NCBI GenBank assembly: GCA_027490225.1
Contig: JAIXYK010000037.1
Location: 1 to 64,000, forward strand
From: Bacteroidota bacterium
GTDB lineage: Bacteria > Bacteroidota > Bacteroidia > M30B66
Direction of reading: 5' to 3'
Length of the DNA stretch: 64,000 bases
The notes under the pieces are model-generated. The model was not told where the DNA came from. It did not search any database and worked only from the letters and a program-made list of their open reading frames with translations. Shown in pieces: positions 17,672 to 26,877 of the stretch; within the stretch, counting starts at the first letter, position 1; every line of letters starts with the position of its first letter. The translations under genes were made by a program, and so were the position numbers.

Positions 17672-18220
17672 GAGGGGTTTAAATCCATTAATATATTTTT
17701 ATTAAAAGTATTTGGATTTTATTTATTCTGGTTTATAAGTGATGAATATCTGAGTCATAACTTTATATTCTACAATAAAGTTTGGACCTTTTTCTACCAC
17801 ATTTTGATTGTTTCAGCCAATCATTTATCCGTTTTTTTTCTCGATTTAGTTGGTTACGATGTAGTTCATAACTACAGATCTATTGCTGTTGTTGGTTCCT
17901 TTGGTGTTACAATAGGAAATTATTGTGCTGGTTTTGGATTAATGTATGGATGTTTTGCTTTGTTTACTTCATATCCTGCTCCAATAAAAAAGAAATTATG
18001 GTTTGTACCGCTTTCTGTTTTTTTGGTTTTTTTGTTTAATATAGGAAGAGTTATATTCCTAACATTAAATGCCTATTATTCGCCAAAAGAAACGTTTAAT
18101 GACCAGCATGATTTCTTTAACAACATCATTTACATTCTAGTATTTGTTCTTTGGGTGATTTGGATTAAATTCATTATTCCGACCAAAGAAGTCAAAGAAT
18201 CTAAATTATCAGTTAATTAG
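17669..18220 (+). CDS. Exosortase/archaeosortase-family protein
   Basis: This is a 183-residue multi-pass membrane transpeptidase-like protein. The three conserved residues of the family are visible: Cys86 in GNYCAGFGL, Arg127 in FNIGRVIFL and His147 in DQHDFFNN, each at the edge of a membrane span. The family cleaves C-terminal sorting signals in the inner membrane and probably attaches the product to a carrier. It lies 14 bp after a small gene with a matching signal, so the two are most likely enzyme and dedicated substrate. The start is TTG at 17669; no ATG or GTG lies within the first 30 codons. No polysaccharide cluster is adjacent, unlike many exosortase loci. Confidence 0.8.
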   Translation: MEGFKSINIFLLKVFGFYLFWFISDEYLSHNFIFYNKVWTFFYHILIVSANHLSVFFLDLVGYDVVHNYRSIAVVGSFGVTIGNYCAGFGLMYGCFALFTSYPAPIKKKLWFVPLSVFLVFLFNIGRVIFLTLNAYYSPKETFNDQHDFFNNIIYILVFVLWVIWIKFIIPTKEVKESKLSVN

Positions 18221-18246
18221 TTTATACAACACTGACGCATCACGTT

Positions 18247-19344
18247 TTAGTCAGTGAGTTCATTGCCTTCAAGCCTTGCGCTGTAATACGTTTTCCATTT
18301 TTTCAATACTTCCACAAAGTCGGTAGGTAAATCTGAATCGAACATCATATCTACATTCTTTACTGGGTGCAAAAAACCAAGTGATTTGGCGTGTAACGCG
18401 TGCCTTGGTATAATTTTAAAGCAGTTTTCAATAAATTGTCTGTAGGAATTAAAAGTCGTGCCTTTCAGCACCTTGTTTCCTCCATAAGTATCATCGTTAA
18501 ACAATGTATGCCCAATGTATTTCATGTGCACGCGAATTTGATGCGTTCTGCCTGTTTCTAGTTTACATTGAATTAGCGTAACATATCCAAATCTCTCCAA
18601 AACTTTGTAATGCGTTACAGCATGACGCCCGTTATCTCCATTAGGAAACACAGTAAACAACTTTCTTTCTTTTAAATCGCGCCCAATATGGCCAGTAACA
18701 GTTCCTTCATCTAACTTAACATCACCCCAAACCAAAGCTATATAGGTGCGTTTGGATGTACGTTCGAAAAACTGACGGGCTAGGTGTGAAAGTGAAAATT
18801 CCGTTTTAGCTATTACCATTATCCCGGAAGTGTTTTTATCAATTCGGTGCACTAATCCCGGGCGAGGCGTGTTTTGTTGAAACAATGAAAGATGTTGAAA
18901 ATGATACAAAAGTGCATTTACCAAAGTCCCTTTATAGTTTCCAAATCCTGGATGTACAACCATTCCTGGATTTTTGTTTACAATACAAATATCCTCATCC
19001 TCATAAACAATGTTAATTGGAATATTCTCTGCCTTAAGCTCTTTATCTCTCGGAGGAAAAGAAAAAACCACCGCAATAACATCTCCTGGTTTTACCCTGT
19101 AATTTGACTTTACAGGTTTTCCATTAACATGAATATTTCCAGAGTCTGCGGCAGCTTGAATCTTACTTCTGGATATATTTTCAATTCGATTTTGAAGAAA
19201 TTTATCTACCCTTAAAAGTATTTGTTTTTTATCAGCAGCAAATTTAAAATGTTCAAATAGTTCTTGATCTTGATCTTCATCAGCATCTTCTTCTATTGGT
19301 GCCGAAAATGCATCCTCCTCTTCCCAAACTTCGTTTTCTTCCAT
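18247..19344 (-). CDS. rluD: RluD-type 23S rRNA pseudouridine synthase
   Basis: This 365-residue RluA-family pseudouridine synthase has an acidic N-terminal extension (about 1-35), an S4 RNA-binding domain (about 43-95) and a catalytic domain with Asp169 in HRIDKNTSG. The conserved KPxGMVVHP segment reads NKNPGMVVHP. It probably modifies 23S rRNA helix 69, by analogy with RluD, although RluA-family target choice cannot be certain from sequence. It starts 2 bp after the stop of the upstream T9SS gene and is the last gene of the ddl operon. It converges with the exosortase gene over a short inverted repeat. Confidence 0.88.
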   Translation of the reverse strand: MEENEVWEEEDAFSAPIEEDADEDQDQELFEHFKFAADKKQILLRVDKFLQNRIENISRSKIQAAADSGNIHVNGKPVKSNYRVKPGDVIAVVFSFPPRDKELKAENIPINIVYEDEDICIVNKNPGMVVHPGFGNYKGTLVNALLYHFQHLSLFQQNTPRPGLVHRIDKNTSGIMVIAKTEFSLSHLARQFFERTSKRTYIALVWGDVKLDEGTVTGHIGRDLKERKLFTVFPNGDNGRHAVTHYKVLERFGYVTLIQCKLETGRTHQIRVHMKYIGHTLFNDDTYGGNKVLKGTTFNSYRQFIENCFKIIPRHALHAKSLGFLHPVKNVDMMFDSDLPTDFVEVLKKWKTYYSARLEGNELTD

Positions 19345-19346
19345 TT

Positions 19347-21215
19347 TTAATGTTGAATCAGTAATCGCTTAAATTCTTGTTTATTCAACTTATCATTATT
19401 CAATTTCAACAAATAAATTCCGTTGCTTAAATTACTAGTATTCACTACATTAATTCCTTTGTTCAAATCGTTTTTAAGAATAAATTTACCCGTTAAATCA
19501 TAATATTCAACCGTTGTATATTCAGTTTGAAGATTGTTAATGGTAAAATACTGGTCAGCAGGATTTGGGTAAATCGATGCTTCATTTGTTTCTGAGTTTT
19601 CTGTTTTTTCAATTGCAGTGTACAATGTTTCTGATGTTCCAAACATTGGTCTAATCATCAATGTTCCAGCTTGTGCAGTATAGTTATTCCATGCACCTGA
19701 TTGATTATAAAAAATCCTGTCGTTATTGTTGAGGTTTCTATCAAAACCGAGGTTCAGATTAAAATTTCCTGTTTGCGCCCAGCCAAAGTAGTATGTACCG
19801 GCATTTAAAAATTGAGGCTCATCTAATTCGTACGTGTAAAATTTATTTACTCCGTCATATTGAGGATATAGTAAGCCCTGTGTGTAAATATTCTGTCCGG
19901 GAACATTGCTACCTGCCGACCATATCATTAAAAAGAAAGGCCCTTGAGAAACTGAATCAACTTTGTTAAAATAGAACTGCACAGCTTTTAAGGTGTCTGA
20001 TTTTAAGGTTTCAAATCTTTGGGCTACAAAACCCCCACCCTGGTTTTCTAAACCAATTCTTTCTTCAGCAGTTCCGTCATCAAGTGCGTAATAGTTGCAT
20101 AGAATCTGTTCGTAATAAGCTGTGTCGTTTGTGACAATATTATCGGAATTATCTAAAAGAAAATGTTTCAATTGATAAATAGCACAATCGTTTCCCTGGT
20201 CTTCAAAAGTATATTTGATAACTGATGAAAAAGTAAATTCTTGTCTATACACAATTGGACCTTGAGGTGCCGAACTAATTGAATCTCTAATTTCACCTAA
20301 ATCATTTTCAAAATAATATTTATACAGTTTATTAGTGCTTCCTGTGGCGTTGTTGGTTAAAGAGAGCGTATAATTAAGACCCATGTTATCATCTGCGTTT
20401 ATCAAAAAATGACTTAATGGAACTGATGTGTATTCTTTTAACAAACTACCACCTCTGTACATATAAGCAACATCTTGATAAGCAGTATCATTTCTGTTTC
20501 TTAACCTGTCGAGCCTAACATAATCTAAGTGCCAATGGTCCCAACTTCCATTTAACTGTGCATAGTTCCTAAATCTAAATTGAAAGCCATTTTTCAAAAA
20601 TGCAGTATCAGTAATTGGAATCATTGCTCTTTTAAAGTCAATGTTTGTTTGGGGGAAATCTTCACCAGGCACGCTCCATGCGTATGTCCAAACACTATCA
20701 TTGGGATTTTTAAATTCAACTTGAAATGTATCAACATACTCTGGATAATTTCCTAATCCCTTAGGCTGATAATAAAAGCTCAGGTAAATAGAATCTGATG
20801 GCGGGTAATCTAAATTTATAGGCAAAGAAGTAAGTGTATCTGCAGAACCATGCGAAATTGTTGCCCTGTAAGGAAAACCGTCTCTGTTTAATCCATCAAA
20901 AGTAGCAACACCCCAACTAGGCGGTTTTACAGGGTAATCGGTATTTATAAAAACAGAATTATTCAACCATTTTGCTGGATCTGGTTTTATCCACATAGAA
21001 GAAAAGTCTTCAAAAAATGGTAACTCTAATGTATCTGGAAAATCTCTGGAAGCGCTGGTTGAAATATTTTGCGAGGTAGCTGCTTGTTCTTTGGTATTAG
21101 AACCAAGTGGCTGAACAATTAGTTGAGCAAACGTTAAATTTATTCCTGAATACATCAGGGAAATCAACAAAAAGAATTTAATCCAATGTATCTGCTGCAG
21201 TTTTTTCATTTTCAA
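19347..21215 (-). CDS. T9SS type A cargo protein of the ddl-rluD operon
   Basis: This 622-residue secreted protein has a signal peptide (LMYSGINLTFAQ), a large beta-rich region with a MAM/laminin-G-like first half (LPFFEDFSSMW; HWHLDYVRLD near 210) and a C-terminal sorting domain (YPNPADQYF through SNGIYLLKLN). No catalytic motif was recognised. The first codons overlap the end of the PASTA gene by 38 bp, pointing to translational coupling. The start could be Met1 (21215) or Met3 (21209). Its position between PASTA and RluD genes suggests a link to the cell envelope, but no function can be given. Confidence 0.8.
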   Translation of the reverse strand: MKMKKLQQIHWIKFFLLISLMYSGINLTFAQLIVQPLGSNTKEQAATSQNISTSASRDFPDTLELPFFEDFSSMWIKPDPAKWLNNSVFINTDYPVKPPSWGVATFDGLNRDGFPYRATISHGSADTLTSLPINLDYPPSDSIYLSFYYQPKGLGNYPEYVDTFQVEFKNPNDSVWTYAWSVPGEDFPQTNIDFKRAMIPITDTAFLKNGFQFRFRNYAQLNGSWDHWHLDYVRLDRLRNRNDTAYQDVAYMYRGGSLLKEYTSVPLSHFLINADDNMGLNYTLSLTNNATGSTNKLYKYYFENDLGEIRDSISSAPQGPIVYRQEFTFSSVIKYTFEDQGNDCAIYQLKHFLLDNSDNIVTNDTAYYEQILCNYYALDDGTAEERIGLENQGGGFVAQRFETLKSDTLKAVQFYFNKVDSVSQGPFFLMIWSAGSNVPGQNIYTQGLLYPQYDGVNKFYTYELDEPQFLNAGTYYFGWAQTGNFNLNLGFDRNLNNNDRIFYNQSGAWNNYTAQAGTLMIRPMFGTSETLYTAIEKTENSETNEASIYPNPADQYFTINNLQTEYTTVEYYDLTGKFILKNDLNKGINVVNTSNLSNGIYLLKLNNDKLNKQEFKRLLIQH

Positions 21216-21975
21216 GTACTTCTTCAGAACCGGTAATTAATACGTCGATACTGGCACCTGAGTACAAGCCTTCTTCGTTTATTCCAGGCGTTTGTTTGTA
21301 AATTTTAGCTATTGTTGTGTCTTGGCCAGTTGCATCGGGTAAAAATGAACCTAGAATTAAGTTACTACTGGATAGTATTTTCCTAGCTTCAGTAATGGTT
21401 AAACCAAATAAATCGGGCACAGGTATTAATCCTCTTCCGCCGCCTCTTCCAACTACCAAGTCTATTTCTGAACCTTTATCTATCATTGTACCTGGAACAA
21501 TTTTTTGCCCTTTGTATAATTGTTCTATCACTGGCGGCAAACCTTCTACATAACGCAACATTCCCACTTTTAGTCCATACGTTTCTAATAAAGATGTAGA
21601 TTGACGTAAAGATAAATCTACCAGGTTCGGCATGGCGACTTTTTGAGATAAAATTGCATTCACGGTTAAGTAAACGGTTCGTCCATGTTTAACAGTAGCG
21701 CCTGGTAAAGGATCTTGATCAATCACCGTTCCTTTGGTTAGTTTTAGGTTGTAAATAGAATCTACTACTTCATATTGCAAATCGTGACCTTCAACAAATT
21801 TATCTAAGTCTTTTGCGTAAATACCTTGGAAATTTGGCACTTCTACATGTTCGTTATGCAATGTATACATATCGAGAAAAAATGCACAGCCCCAAAGAAA
21901 TAGCAATACAGAGGTTGTTGCCACTAAAAAATGGCGCCAGAATAATTTAGATTTCAGAAATTCCTTCAAATTCAT
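21178..21975 (-). CDS. PASTA-domain membrane protein
   Basis: From the ATG at 21975 this is a 265-residue protein with one N-terminal membrane span (FLVATTSVLLFLWGCAFFL) and three PASTA repeats: VPNFQGIYAKDLDKFVEG, MPNLVDLSLRQSTSLLET and VPDLFGLTITEARKIL. PASTA domains bind muropeptide or beta-lactam-like ligands in other bacteria, but no kinase domain is attached here. The start was chosen because the upstream extension (to 22020) overlaps the end of the Ddl gene. Neighbouring ddl on one side and a secreted protein on the other supports a cell-wall role. Confidence 0.85.
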   Translation of the reverse strand: MNLKEFLKSKLFWRHFLVATTSVLLFLWGCAFFLDMYTLHNEHVEVPNFQGIYAKDLDKFVEGHDLQYEVVDSIYNLKLTKGTVIDQDPLPGATVKHGRTVYLTVNAILSQKVAMPNLVDLSLRQSTSLLETYGLKVGMLRYVEGLPPVIEQLYKGQKIVPGTMIDKGSEIDLVVGRGGGRGLIPVPDLFGLTITEARKILSSSNLILGSFLPDATGQDTTIAKIYKQTPGINEEGLYSGASIDVLITGSEEVLENEKTAADTLD

Positions 21976-21979
21976 TGTT

Positions 21980-24676
21980 TCAAAAAGCCATTTTTTCGGA
22001 CGACATATTTGCTTCGGCAAAAGTCATTATTTTTTCTATAAAATCGTAAGGTTTATACCCATTGATTGCACTTTGATGGAAAATACAAGTTGCAGGTGTC
22101 ATTCCGGGTAGCGAATTTACTTCAATAAATATTACTTCCACCTTGTTATCGTTGAATATTCTTACAAATGCATCAATTCTGCAATACCCGCGAACATTGA
22201 GAATTCGAGCAGCTTTTTCTAATTGATTTTTCACAATTTGAGAAACTTCATTTCTTCTCTTCGCATCTTTTGAATAACGGGCCGGTGTAATATTTTGGCC
22301 TTGTCCAGCTAAGAATTTTTCTTCTAAAGACAAAACTTCACCTTCCGACAAAGCTTCAGAAGCTTCAAAAACCTCGTACCTGATATTTCCGTTTTCTTCT
22401 AGATGGGTAAGCATTCCACCAGTAATTTCTAAAAAAGTAGGGGCTCCATTTGCAGTTATTAAGGCCTCCACCAAAAATTGTCGCTTCATAGGAAACTCCT
22501 CTTTCGGCTTTATTTTTAGCTGGGCAGATGCAGCACTATCGAAAGTTTCTTCTTTCCTGAAAATTAATTTGGCAAATGCTTTTAAGTCAGCATCGTTGTG
22601 CAGTTTTTTTACTGCAGAGCTGCAACCATCGTCAACTGGTTTTGCTATAAGCGGATAGCCTACGCGGTTAGCATGTGCTATAATTTGGTCTTCGTTGAGC
22701 TGCCATTCTTCTTCTTTCACTACAAAATGCTCCGCAACCAGCAATCCATTTTCTTTGAGCAATTCGTTGGTACGGAATTTATCGATTGTAATGCTAGAAG
22801 AATCTGCATCAGAACCATTGTGAGGCAGGTGAATGCGATTTAAAATGCGTTGAAGTGCGCCATCTTCACCCGGACGGCCATGCAAGGCAATAAATACTTC
22901 TTCTACTTCAATGGCCAATTGCTCGTAGCTGAGCTGTTTAGGCGCTTGTAAATTTTTAGTATTTCCAAATTTCACCGTTAATGCCTTGCACTCTTCAATT
23001 ATTTTGTGAATGATTGGATGCACTGAAAAATGCTTAATTTTTTCATAGATATCATCTGCATTGTCTTTCAACATCAAATTGATTGGAATAGAATAGAGTT
23101 CATGTTGCTCATCGTTTCCACTCAAAAAGACTGGTATAGGCTCGAATACGGCTGAGGAACTTAGTTTTTCGTATACATTGCGACCACTTTCTACAGAGAT
23201 ATGTCTTTCTGAGGAATAGCCGCCAAAAATCACTGCGATTTTTTTCTTTGCAATTACGTTTCCTCCTGTTTCATTCAGCTTTTTTTCTAATAGTTCTAAC
23301 AAATGCTCCGGCGTTCCATTGTACTTAAATTCTGCAATGCGCTTGCGCAAAGAAGTGTAGATGATATAGGTTATAAATTGAGAAGGATTGAAACCAATTT
23401 CTGCTGCCTGGTGGAAAAAGAACGAAGAAGGCATCATGCCCGAAGTGGTGTTTGGGTCGTTCAAGAAAACTGTTCCAGCATCGTTTATAAAACCATCGAT
23501 ACGCGCATACACGCCAAAATCTAAAGCTGTATAAAGGTTTTTGCAGGCTTCGCGAATGGCTTCAATTTGCTGGTCGGGCAATTGTATGGGCGTAATTTTT
23601 CTCGACAGACCTGGTAAGTACTTAGAACGATAATCAAAGATTTCTTTTCCTTTTCTAATTTCTGTGGGAGGAAGACAAATTGGTTCACCATTTAGGCCTT
23701 CAATAACGATGGATGAGAATTCTTTTCCTTCAATGAATCCTTCAATTAAAATTTCACTTTCTGCATCCAGCGATTCTAAACACAATTCCAAAGCATGCGG
23801 ATGGGCAAAATGTTGCGTAACGCGCTCCAAAACAGCGTCAGGATGGTAATACACCACATGATGAATCCGCAATGGAATACCAATTCCTTCTCTGATATCG
23901 CAGCAATTGCGCACCCATTCAATTTTTTGTGTAGCACTTAGTTTTTCCCAATCTTGTTGGTTGATGCGTTTGATAAAGAAACTACGGTCGATGGCTTGTT
24001 TTAAGGTTGCTGAATTGGCTTCTTTTATTACACTCACACCAATGGAAGAACCTTGAGTAGGAGATTTTACCACGCAAGGATAGTGGATGTGTTGCGCAAT
24101 TTGTTGTTCAATTTCATTTACATTTTGCTGTGCAATCCATTGTTGTCTGCTGATGGTAAAGAAATCTGGACTAGGAAAACCATGCAGCTTCATTAATTTT
24201 TTCTGAACAATTTTGTTGATGCCTATGCCGCTGGCGAGAATTCCAGAGCCGGTATATGGTATATCGAGGTGTTCAAACAAACCTTGAATTCTTCCGTCTT
24301 CACCAAACGGACCGTGAAGGCATAAAAAAGCGAGGTCAATTTGTTTTTTAAGTTCTTCGGCTGGAATGATTTTCCCAATGGTTTGAAGCAAAGATTGCTG
24401 GTGAGATTTTTCGAATGCACCTAAAGATTCTGCATAAATTTGGAAATCGTTGGGCGAAGCGGGAATGTCTTGCGCTGCAGGATAGAAGTCGCGAATACTA
24501 CCTTTGTAAATATATTGCCAATCGAGGAGTACAAAGTTGTTGAAGCTATCTACAAAAATAGGTACAGCTTCGAAGAGGCTTTTATTAAGATTATCGTATA
24601 CGGTGCGGCCTCCTGCAAAAGAGATTTCACGTTCTTTAGAGCGACCGCCAAAAATAATTCCGATTTTAAGTTTCAT
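21980..24676 (-). CDS. Tandem (double-length) D-alanine-D-alanine ligase-like protein
   Basis: This 898-residue protein contains two full-length Ddl-like ATP-grasp units; normal Ddl is ~310-370 residues. Unit 1 (about 1-470) has IGIIFGGRSKEREISFAGG, LHGPFGEDGRIQG, VVKSPTQGSSIGV, EGFIEGKEFSS and ARIDGFINDAG, but the metal-binding ExN becomes DPN and PGM becomes SGM. Unit 2 (about 480-898) has IAVIFGGYSSERHISVESG, LHGRPGEDGALQ and canonical FIEVNSLPGMTPAT, but lacks the ExxxGxE motif (VEALITANGAPTFLE). Each half is thus impaired at a different motif. It heads an operon with PASTA, T9SS and rluD genes. It may be the cell's only Ddl or a ligase with altered specificity; no other ddl is in the window. 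ATG at 24676 is preferred to 24715. Confidence 0.85.
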   Translation of the reverse strand: MKLKIGIIFGGRSKEREISFAGGRTVYDNLNKSLFEAVPIFVDSFNNFVLLDWQYIYKGSIRDFYPAAQDIPASPNDFQIYAESLGAFEKSHQQSLLQTIGKIIPAEELKKQIDLAFLCLHGPFGEDGRIQGLFEHLDIPYTGSGILASGIGINKIVQKKLMKLHGFPSPDFFTISRQQWIAQQNVNEIEQQIAQHIHYPCVVKSPTQGSSIGVSVIKEANSATLKQAIDRSFFIKRINQQDWEKLSATQKIEWVRNCCDIREGIGIPLRIHHVVYYHPDAVLERVTQHFAHPHALELCLESLDAESEILIEGFIEGKEFSSIVIEGLNGEPICLPPTEIRKGKEIFDYRSKYLPGLSRKITPIQLPDQQIEAIREACKNLYTALDFGVYARIDGFINDAGTVFLNDPNTTSGMMPSSFFFHQAAEIGFNPSQFITYIIYTSLRKRIAEFKYNGTPEHLLELLEKKLNETGGNVIAKKKIAVIFGGYSSERHISVESGRNVYEKLSSSAVFEPIPVFLSGNDEQHELYSIPINLMLKDNADDIYEKIKHFSVHPIIHKIIEECKALTVKFGNTKNLQAPKQLSYEQLAIEVEEVFIALHGRPGEDGALQRILNRIHLPHNGSDADSSSITIDKFRTNELLKENGLLVAEHFVVKEEEWQLNEDQIIAHANRVGYPLIAKPVDDGCSSAVKKLHNDADLKAFAKLIFRKEETFDSAASAQLKIKPKEEFPMKRQFLVEALITANGAPTFLEITGGMLTHLEENGNIRYEVFEASEALSEGEVLSLEEKFLAGQGQNITPARYSKDAKRRNEVSQIVKNQLEKAARILNVRGYCRIDAFVRIFNDNKVEVIFIEVNSLPGMTPATCIFHQSAINGYKPYDFIEKIMTFAEANMSSEKMAF

Positions 24677-24755
24677 TGTGTTATAGATGCACGTAAACGG
24701 TAAAACTACACCCAAATTATAGCAAATAGAATCTGTGTAGAATTATTTATTAACG

Positions 24756-24969
24756 CTTAATAATTAATAATTAAAAATGAATAATTAATGATTGGCGCTG
24801 TATTAATGAATAATTAAAAATGAATAATTAATAATTGGGCTTTGGTATTGGGTGGGCATTTGTTTTTTGATGATATTTTATTGAATTATTTAATTGGTGG
24901 CATGATTTGCCATGGGTTTTAACCCATGGATTTAAAAATTTGACAAATTCCCATTGGGTTTTAACCCAA
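24756..24969. repeat. AT-rich intergenic repeat module, copy A
   Basis: The 495 bp between the ddl start and the next gene contain two copies of a ~40 bp unit (AATGAATAATTAAAAATGAA and neighbours), then GGGCATTTGTTTTTTG. The perfect hairpin palindrome CCATGGGTTTTAACCCATGG follows at 24910-24929, and a second hairpin TTGGGTTTTAACCCAA lies at 24954-24969. The same elements in the same order recur at 26510-26682 beyond the next gene. No coding potential is seen; reading frames across it are artefacts of the repeat. Confidence 0.75.
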
Positions 24970-25171
24970 ATTTTAGCCTCTTTCAATATTTTGATTAATT
25001 TTACAGAAAATAAATGATAGTAATGTTTTACACAAACATTGATTTGAAAATAAGTGAGCAAAATATTCAAAACTTGCCATTTACTTTATTGCGATGCAAC
25101 ATGCTAAAGGACTTTATTTTGTGAATGTAGCAGAAGTAATAGCAAGCTATGTTAAAAAACTATGTTCGTTT

Positions 25172-26479
25172 ATGAAATATAAACTAGTATTGTTTTTCAT
25201 TGTGTTTTCAAACATCACAAATGCACAATCAAATCTAATTCAAAATCCTAGCTTTGAAGAGCTTGATTATTGCTTAAATGAATGTAATGGTATTGTAAAT
25301 GGCGATCCAATTCAAGCACATTATTGGTTTACCCCAGATTACTTTGGCACACCTGATAATTTCTCACCTTGTAATTTTCCATTAGATACTATTTACCAAG
25401 ATGATCCATCATGTTTAACAAGTTATGCACCAAATAGTGCTGGCGGTTTTCAATTTGCTCGAACAGGACAAAATTATGCAGGTTTTTTGTGTGATTATTT
25501 TTATAGAAGTACAAAAAGACCCTTTCAAGGTGATTTGTTGCGTGAGTTTTTATCTTCTAATTTTGAAAGTTTAGTTAAAAATAGAAGATATTGTTTTTCA
25601 AGTTTTGTTAATACCCCTTCAGGTTTTTTTACTTACGATTCATTAAATTATTATTACATTTATACAGCAACAAAAGAGTTGGGCGTTTTTTTTTCGACTC
25701 AAAAACCTTCCTTTAGCACAGAATCTGATTTAATGTTACCTGTCCCAAATCCAACATTAACCTTAACCATGGAAGATTCTAATGAATATATTGCAGATAC
25801 AATAAATTGGATTAAGCTAGAGCAATCTTTTGTTGCCGATTCGGCCTATCAATACCTTAGCATAGGCAAGTTTACACCACGTAGTGCGAGTATTTATAAT
25901 ATTTTCTCTAATTATCCAGATATTAATACGGATCCAACTTTCGAGATTACAACATCTTATTATTTCTTAGAAGACGTTTCACTCTACGAAATTACCGACA
26001 TTTCCATCAGCACCGTCCAAACTCAAATTTACCCCAAGCAAAGTGTCTGGCTCAATACAAACAATAAAACCGATGCTCTAGAATGGTTTGCCAATGACAC
26101 TTTAACATCAATTGGTAAAACAGATAGCATATTGGTGCAACCCCAGCAAACAACTACTTATTATATAAAATCACTGCAATGCCGCTACACCAGTTGGGAT
26201 ACAATCACCATAGAAGTTTTGCCGGAGCCGCTAATTCCAGTAAATGTAAAAGTGTTAAATAACTTAAGTTCAGATTATTTCAACATACAATACACTGGAG
26301 ATTTTAAACCAACACTTACTGCTGAACTTTACAACTCTGTTGGACAACTCATTGGTAAATTTACATTTATGGAAAGCACGCTGGTTCCCATTTCTCAACT
26401 CTCAGCTGGCGTGTATTATTGCAGAATTAATGTTCAGGGAATTCCGGTGGTGAGTGAAAGGATTGTGAAGGTGAATTGA
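25172..26479 (+). CDS. Secreted T9SS type A cargo protein flanked by repeats
   Basis: From the ATG at 25172 (435 residues) this protein has a signal peptide ending NITNAQ, then a domain beginning NLIQNPSFEELDYC with paired cysteines. That opening is found in many Bacteroidota surface proteins with a carbohydrate-binding-like fold. An Ig-like segment (about 280-350) and a C-terminal sorting domain (ending SAGVYYCRINVQG and IVKVN) follow. The upstream in-frame ATG at 25094 gives no signal peptide and was rejected. The gene stands alone between two copies of the same intergenic repeat. Function unknown. Confidence 0.78.
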   Translation: MKYKLVLFFIVFSNITNAQSNLIQNPSFEELDYCLNECNGIVNGDPIQAHYWFTPDYFGTPDNFSPCNFPLDTIYQDDPSCLTSYAPNSAGGFQFARTGQNYAGFLCDYFYRSTKRPFQGDLLREFLSSNFESLVKNRRYCFSSFVNTPSGFFTYDSLNYYYIYTATKELGVFFSTQKPSFSTESDLMLPVPNPTLTLTMEDSNEYIADTINWIKLEQSFVADSAYQYLSIGKFTPRSASIYNIFSNYPDINTDPTFEITTSYYFLEDVSLYEITDISISTVQTQIYPKQSVWLNTNNKTDALEWFANDTLTSIGKTDSILVQPQQTTTYYIKSLQCRYTSWDTITIEVLPEPLIPVNVKVLNNLSSDYFNIQYTGDFKPTLTAELYNSVGQLIGKFTFMESTLVPISQLSAGVYYCRINVQGIPVVSERIVKVN

Positions 26480-26509
26480 GAAATTGACTGTTGATAATGG
26501 ACAATTGAT

Positions 26510-26682
26510 AATTGGGCTGTTTTAATGAATAATTAAAAATGAATAATGAATAATTGGGCTGTGTTAATGAATAATTAACAATGAATAATGAATAATTGGA
26601 ATTTTGTTGGGCATTTGTTTTTTGGTTTTTTATTGGAATCATTCAATTGTTGGTATACAAAGCCATGGGTTTTAACCTATGG
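26510..26682. repeat. AT-rich intergenic repeat module, copy B
   Basis: Two or three copies of the ~40 bp unit (AATGAATAATTAAAAATGAA, then AATTGGGCT) are followed by GGGCATTTGTTTTTTG near 26610 and a slightly imperfect hairpin CCATGGGTTTTAACCTATGG at 26663-26682. Order and spacing match copy A about 1.75 kb upstream. The remaining part of this 398 bp gap is the GC-rich element described separately. Confidence 0.75.
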
Positions 26683-26699
26683 ATTAATATGAATTACAC

Positions 26700-26862
26700 G
26701 CATCAATGTTACCTAAATGCCCGCGTGAGTGGGCGAGGCAAGTAGCGCCGCAATGCTTTGCGGCGTTAAAAGTCCATTGTAATGCATCGCGTTTCAAAGC
26801 AACGCATTGCGGCCTACGGCCAAGCACACGACCTGAAAGGGCACGCCCAAAAAGCGAATTTT
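26700..26862. repeat. GC-rich intergenic hairpin element
   Basis: This is a GC-rich patch in an AT-rich genome. It contains a perfect hairpin CGCCGCAA (26746-26753), loop TGCT, TTGCGGCG (26758-26765), and a second small palindrome GGCCTACGGCC near 26810. It has no open reading frame of note. Similar GC-rich patches occur at 29436, 48210 and 58035, suggesting a dispersed family. Confidence 0.5.
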
Positions 26863-26877
26863 GAAATATTTGTTTGT

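Noticed and set aside
18230-18256. CACTGAC...GTCAGTG inverted repeat between the exosortase and rluD genes
   Set aside because: It lacks a T-run on either strand, so I did not call it a terminator; it may be chance.
26427-26642. 71-residue minus-strand frame rich in NYSLFI
   Set aside because: It is the translation of the AT-rich intergenic repeat and has no independent support.
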